The notes under the pieces were generated by a model. It worked only from the letters and a program-made list of their open reading frames with translations. It was not told the origin of the DNA and ran no database searches. Of a stretch of DNA of 64,000 nucleotides, positions 62,174 through 64,000 are shown piece after piece. The translations under genes were made by a program, and so were the position numbers. Each line of letters starts with the position of its first letter. The stretch's first letter is position 1. Source of the DNA: Microbacterium sp. oral taxon 186 str. F0373 (lineage in GTDB: Bacteria; Actinomycetota; Actinomycetes; Actinomycetales; Microbacteriaceae); NCBI RefSeq assembly GCF_000411455.1, contig NZ_KE150458.1, forward strand, positions 248,001 through 312,000. The letters run 5' to 3'.

Positions 62174-62985
62174 CCACCACCACGACCGCCCCGGCAACCG
62201 CGGCCAGCATCTATCAGCAGCTGCGCGGCCACCTCACCGATCTCAAGCTCGCCGACGCCGCCGACGCGCTCCCATCCGTACTCGACCAGGCCCAAGCCGA
62301 GGGCTGGTCGCTGACACAAGCCCTTGAGCATCTGCTGCGAGTCGAGATCACCGCGACCGACGCGCGGCGCCTGGCAGGCCGGTTCCGGTTCGCGAACCTT
62401 CCCACCGGGCAGACCCTCGCCGACTTCGACCTCGATGCTGCCAGCGGCATCGACCAGTCCCTGCTTGCAGAACTGGGCACCTGCCGGTTCGTCGACACCG
62501 CCACCAACGTGCTCCTCATCGGCCCTCCCGGCGTCGGCAAGACCCACATCGCGACCGGCCTCGGCCACGCCGCCGTCACCGCCGGCTACCGGGTCTACTT
62601 CACCTCCGCAGCCGACCTCGCGGCCCGCTGCCACCGCGCCGCAATCGAGGGCAAATGGTCCACCATGATGCGGTTCTTCGCCGGCCCCACCCTGCTCATC
62701 ATCGACGAGCTCGGCTACCTGCCACTGCCCGGTGAGGCCGCGTCCGCACTGTTCCAGGTCATCAACCAGCGCTACCTGAAGACCTCGATCGTGATCACCA
62801 CGAACCGCCCCGTCGGAGCCTGGGGCGAGATCCTCGGCGACGCCACCGTCGCCGCCGCGATGCTCGACCGACTCCTACACCGATCCGTCGTGATCACCCT
62901 CGACGGAGCGTCCTACCGCCTCCGCAACCACCACGCCGCAGCAGACGAACTCCGCCGCATCACCACCGGCACCAACCTGCGCTAA
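62170..62985 (+). CDS. istB: IstB ATPase of IS21 copy 2
   Basis: 271 residues, complete. Walker A LLIGPPGVGKTHIA, Walker B LLIIDELGYLPL, sensor ITTNRPVGAWGE; the C-terminal two thirds are nearly identical to copy 1, while the first 100 residues vary more. Confidence 0.93.
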   Translation: MTTTTTAPATAASIYQQLRGHLTDLKLADAADALPSVLDQAQAEGWSLTQALEHLLRVEITATDARRLAGRFRFANLPTGQTLADFDLDAASGIDQSLLAELGTCRFVDTATNVLLIGPPGVGKTHIATGLGHAAVTAGYRVYFTSAADLAARCHRAAIEGKWSTMMRFFAGPTLLIIDELGYLPLPGEAASALFQVINQRYLKTSIVITTNRPVGAWGEILGDATVAAAMLDRLLHRSVVITLDGASYRLRNHHAAADELRRITTGTNLR

Positions 62986-63499
62986 CCTTGCCCCGCGACC
63001 TGAGGAATTCCGATGAGCAACTCTGGGGAAATTCGCTGAGCGCCGTCAGCCTCCCAGTGCCAGTCATCTCTGGGCTCGCACGCGGCGCCGACGAGACGGC
63101 GCATCGCGCGGCGCTCCGTCATCGCGTGCTGACGGTAGCTGTACTGCCAAGCGGAGTCGACCACCCGTACCCTGCCGATAACCGTCACCTCGCAGAGCGA
63201 ATCATCGAAGATGGAGGCGCTGTCATCAGCGAGTTCCCACCGGGAACTTCCGCCGGACGGCAGCGTTTTCTGGACCGGAACCGCATCATCGCGGCGCTCG
63301 GGTCGGGGAGCCTCATCGTCGAAGCGGGGGCAGTCTCCGGGACACTCTCAGAAGCACGTCACGCGTATCGACTCGGGCGCGTCCTGACGGCTGTGCCGGG
63401 GACTCCCGGTGCGGACAAGCTCATCGCCGACGGTATGGCATTCCCGATGCTCGGCAGCGCGGACCTGGATGCCCTGCACCATTCGGGGGTCGAGTCATC

Positions 63500-63727
63500 G
63501 TGACTGCGTTCAGGTTCGTGACGCTGGTCTGCGACCAGTGCTTCACCGCGTTCGACCCCGGCACGGCGCTCACTGAGCGGGACGCGCGAGCGGACGCCAC
63601 TGATCGCGGGTGGACGTCACCTTCACCCGACGAGGACCGGTGCAGAAACTGCTCCGAGGCCGGCTCGCCCCCTGCATCGGGGTCAGACCTAGAGATCGGT
63701 GTGCCCGTGCTGATCTCCGCCCGATGA
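63500..63727 (+). CDS. Small zinc-ribbon protein downstream of dprA
   Basis: 75 residues from GTG 63500, which overlaps the dprA TGA (GTGA). Two Cys pairs, CDQCFTAF and CRNCSEAG, about 35 residues apart, are likely to bind one zinc. Function unknown; coupling to dprA suggests a role with DNA. Confidence 0.6.
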   Translation: MTAFRFVTLVCDQCFTAFDPGTALTERDARADATDRGWTSPSPDEDRCRNCSEAGSPPASGSDLEIGVPVLISAR

Positions 63728-63738
63728 TGGTCAGCCCT

Positions 63739-63751
63739 GCCGCAGGGGTGG
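63739..63751 (+). promoter_or_regulatory. Start-associated motif, variant A, before rusA
   Basis: GCCGCAGGGGTGG, 5 bases before the ATG at 63757. Confidence 0.6.
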
Positions 63752-63756
63752 AAGTC

Positions 63757-64000
63757 ATGACGCCGACTGATGAGCAGACCGTGCAGGCTAGTGTGACCAC
63801 TCGCCGTAGGTTCCAGTTCACGGTCAGGGGCCTACCCGCACCGCAAGGCTCGAAGTCGTTCAAGGGGATGTCAAGGGCTGGAAAAGCCATTCTTGCCGAG
63901 TCATCTAAGGCGGTGATGCCGTGGCGTCAGGACGTCGTGTCAGCCGCGTGCGACGCAATCGACAACGAACCCGGGTTCAAACCCTTCGCCGGCCCAGTAC
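63757..64000 (+). CDS. RusA-like Holliday-junction resolvase (partial, runs off the right edge)
   Basis: The first 81 residues are visible: FTVRGLPAPQGSKSFKGMSR, then AILAESSKAVMPWRQDVVSA. This is the start of the RusA fold (hydrophobic strand, P-x-P-Q-G-S-K, then S-S-K-x-V-x-P-W-R). RusA cuts four-way junctions; actinophage and plasmid versions share this form. Catalytic aspartates would lie beyond the window. The start is set by the motif. Confidence 0.8.
   Translation, partial: MTPTDEQTVQASVTTRRRFQFTVRGLPAPQGSKSFKGMSRAGKAILAESSKAVMPWRQDVVSAACDAIDNEPGFKPFAGPV

Larger units (their letters stand above)
60709..63048. mobile_element. IS21-family insertion sequence, copy 2 (2340 bp)
   Basis: The same 12-bp perfect terminal repeats as copy 1: TGACGGCGCTCA (60709-60720) and TGAGCGCCGTCA (63037-63048). 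The target duplication is GCCT (60705-60708 and 63049-63052). Gene layout and length equal copy 1, but the coding sequences differ at many positions, so the two are related family members that arrived separately, not a recent duplication. Confidence 0.93.
60230..63503 (+). pseudogene. dprA: DprA/Smf-like DNA-processing protein, split by an IS21-type element
   Basis: The left part (60230-60708) has an N-terminal helical domain and the start of the Rossmann fold (GAVCIVGSRNLSSGGHSKID). The right part (63053-63503) continues VISGLARGADETAHRAALRH, VLPSGVDHPYPADNRHLAE, ISEFPPGTSAGRQRFLDRNR and IIAALGSGSLIVEAGAVSGT. These are the diagnostic DprA segments. Removing the IS with one GCCT copy restores an in-frame join (IVAGLPVPVISG). 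DprA binds ssDNA and loads RecA on incoming DNA in transformation; phage and plasmid versions are thought to aid recombination. The insertion removes the core half, so the product is inactive. Confidence 0.85.

Noticed and set aside
47309..63048. The two IS21 copies as a composite transposon mobilising 47-63 kb
   Set aside because: Each copy has its own 4-bp target duplication and splits a different gene, and the copies have diverged, so they are independent insertions.
1..64000. tRNA, rRNA, riboswitch, relaxase, coupling protein or VirB4 genes
   Set aside because: None could be recognised by reading; absence within this window does not mean absence from the element.

Overview
The window is about 64 kb of GC-rich DNA with actinobacterial character: GTG/TTG starts, translationally coupled ATGA/GTGA overlaps, an actinobacterial IHF-like protein and a DUF2637/SpdB-like membrane protein. 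Protein style suggests a Microbacteriaceae-like host, but that is inference from memory. No rRNA, tRNA or core metabolic genes are visible. The content (Rep-type helicase, ParA- and ParB-like proteins, its own DNA polymerase III alpha subunit, SSB, helicases, RusA, type IV pilus genes, type IV secretion genes, three IS copies and a metal-resistance cargo island) fits a large conjugative plasmid or integrative conjugative element, not a chromosome.

Layout. 1-11.1 kb (minus strand): one long block reading sigma-like protein, ParB-like protein, small protein, two GspE/PilT-family ATPases, a PilC/GspF platform protein, a one-TM protein, two near-twin pilins with a terminator after each, a prepilin peptidase, and a pilin-like protein carrying an RCC1 propeller that runs off the left edge. 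11.1-11.6 kb: an iteron-like repeat field with an AT-rich tract, a candidate origin. 11.6-12.6 kb: a membrane J-domain protein and a truncated gene. About 12.8-19.3 kb: a cargo island (broken membrane gene, CopC-like protein, MFS exporter plus ArsR regulator, and a three-gene recombinase element). 19.5-26.3 kb: NrdH-like redoxin, tagged proteins, SF1 helicase, DUF2637 protein and a lipoprotein. 26.3-30.7 kb (minus): second sigma-like protein, mIHF-like protein, unknown protein, ParA/TadZ-like ATPase. 30.7-30.8 kb: a perfect nested dyad between divergent genes. 30.8-41.3 kb: Rep-like helicase, DnaE, a tagged KTSC protein, and an oligoribonuclease-like exonuclease split by an IS5-type element. 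41.4-47.4 kb: SSB, small membrane and HNH proteins, a VirB1-like wall hydrolase with an M23 domain, and a secreted nuclease split by an IS21-type element. 49.7-58.3 kb: Snf2 helicase, a tagged sigma-like protein, and T4SS membrane proteins including a large VirB6-like protein. 58.4-64 kb: unknown proteins, a tagged protein, a DprA-like gene split by a second IS21-type element, a zinc-ribbon protein and a partial RusA.

Two unexplained systems tie the window together. (1) A start-associated DNA motif, core GCCG-N5-7-GTGG, occurs at least 25 times on both strands and almost always at the head of a transcription unit. In most cases it ends 1-5 bases before the start codon, so it looks like the signature of mostly leaderless, element-specific promoters or operators. 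The three sigma-like proteins are natural candidates to read it. (2) Seven otherwise unrelated proteins (plus a truncated eighth gene) share an N-terminal tag of the form HPRGQ..N.GQF..K.NDAP...L. It is a candidate sorting, transfer or processing signal. A sub-variant of the DNA motif precedes most tag genes. No relaxase, coupling protein or VirB4 ATPase was seen inside the window.
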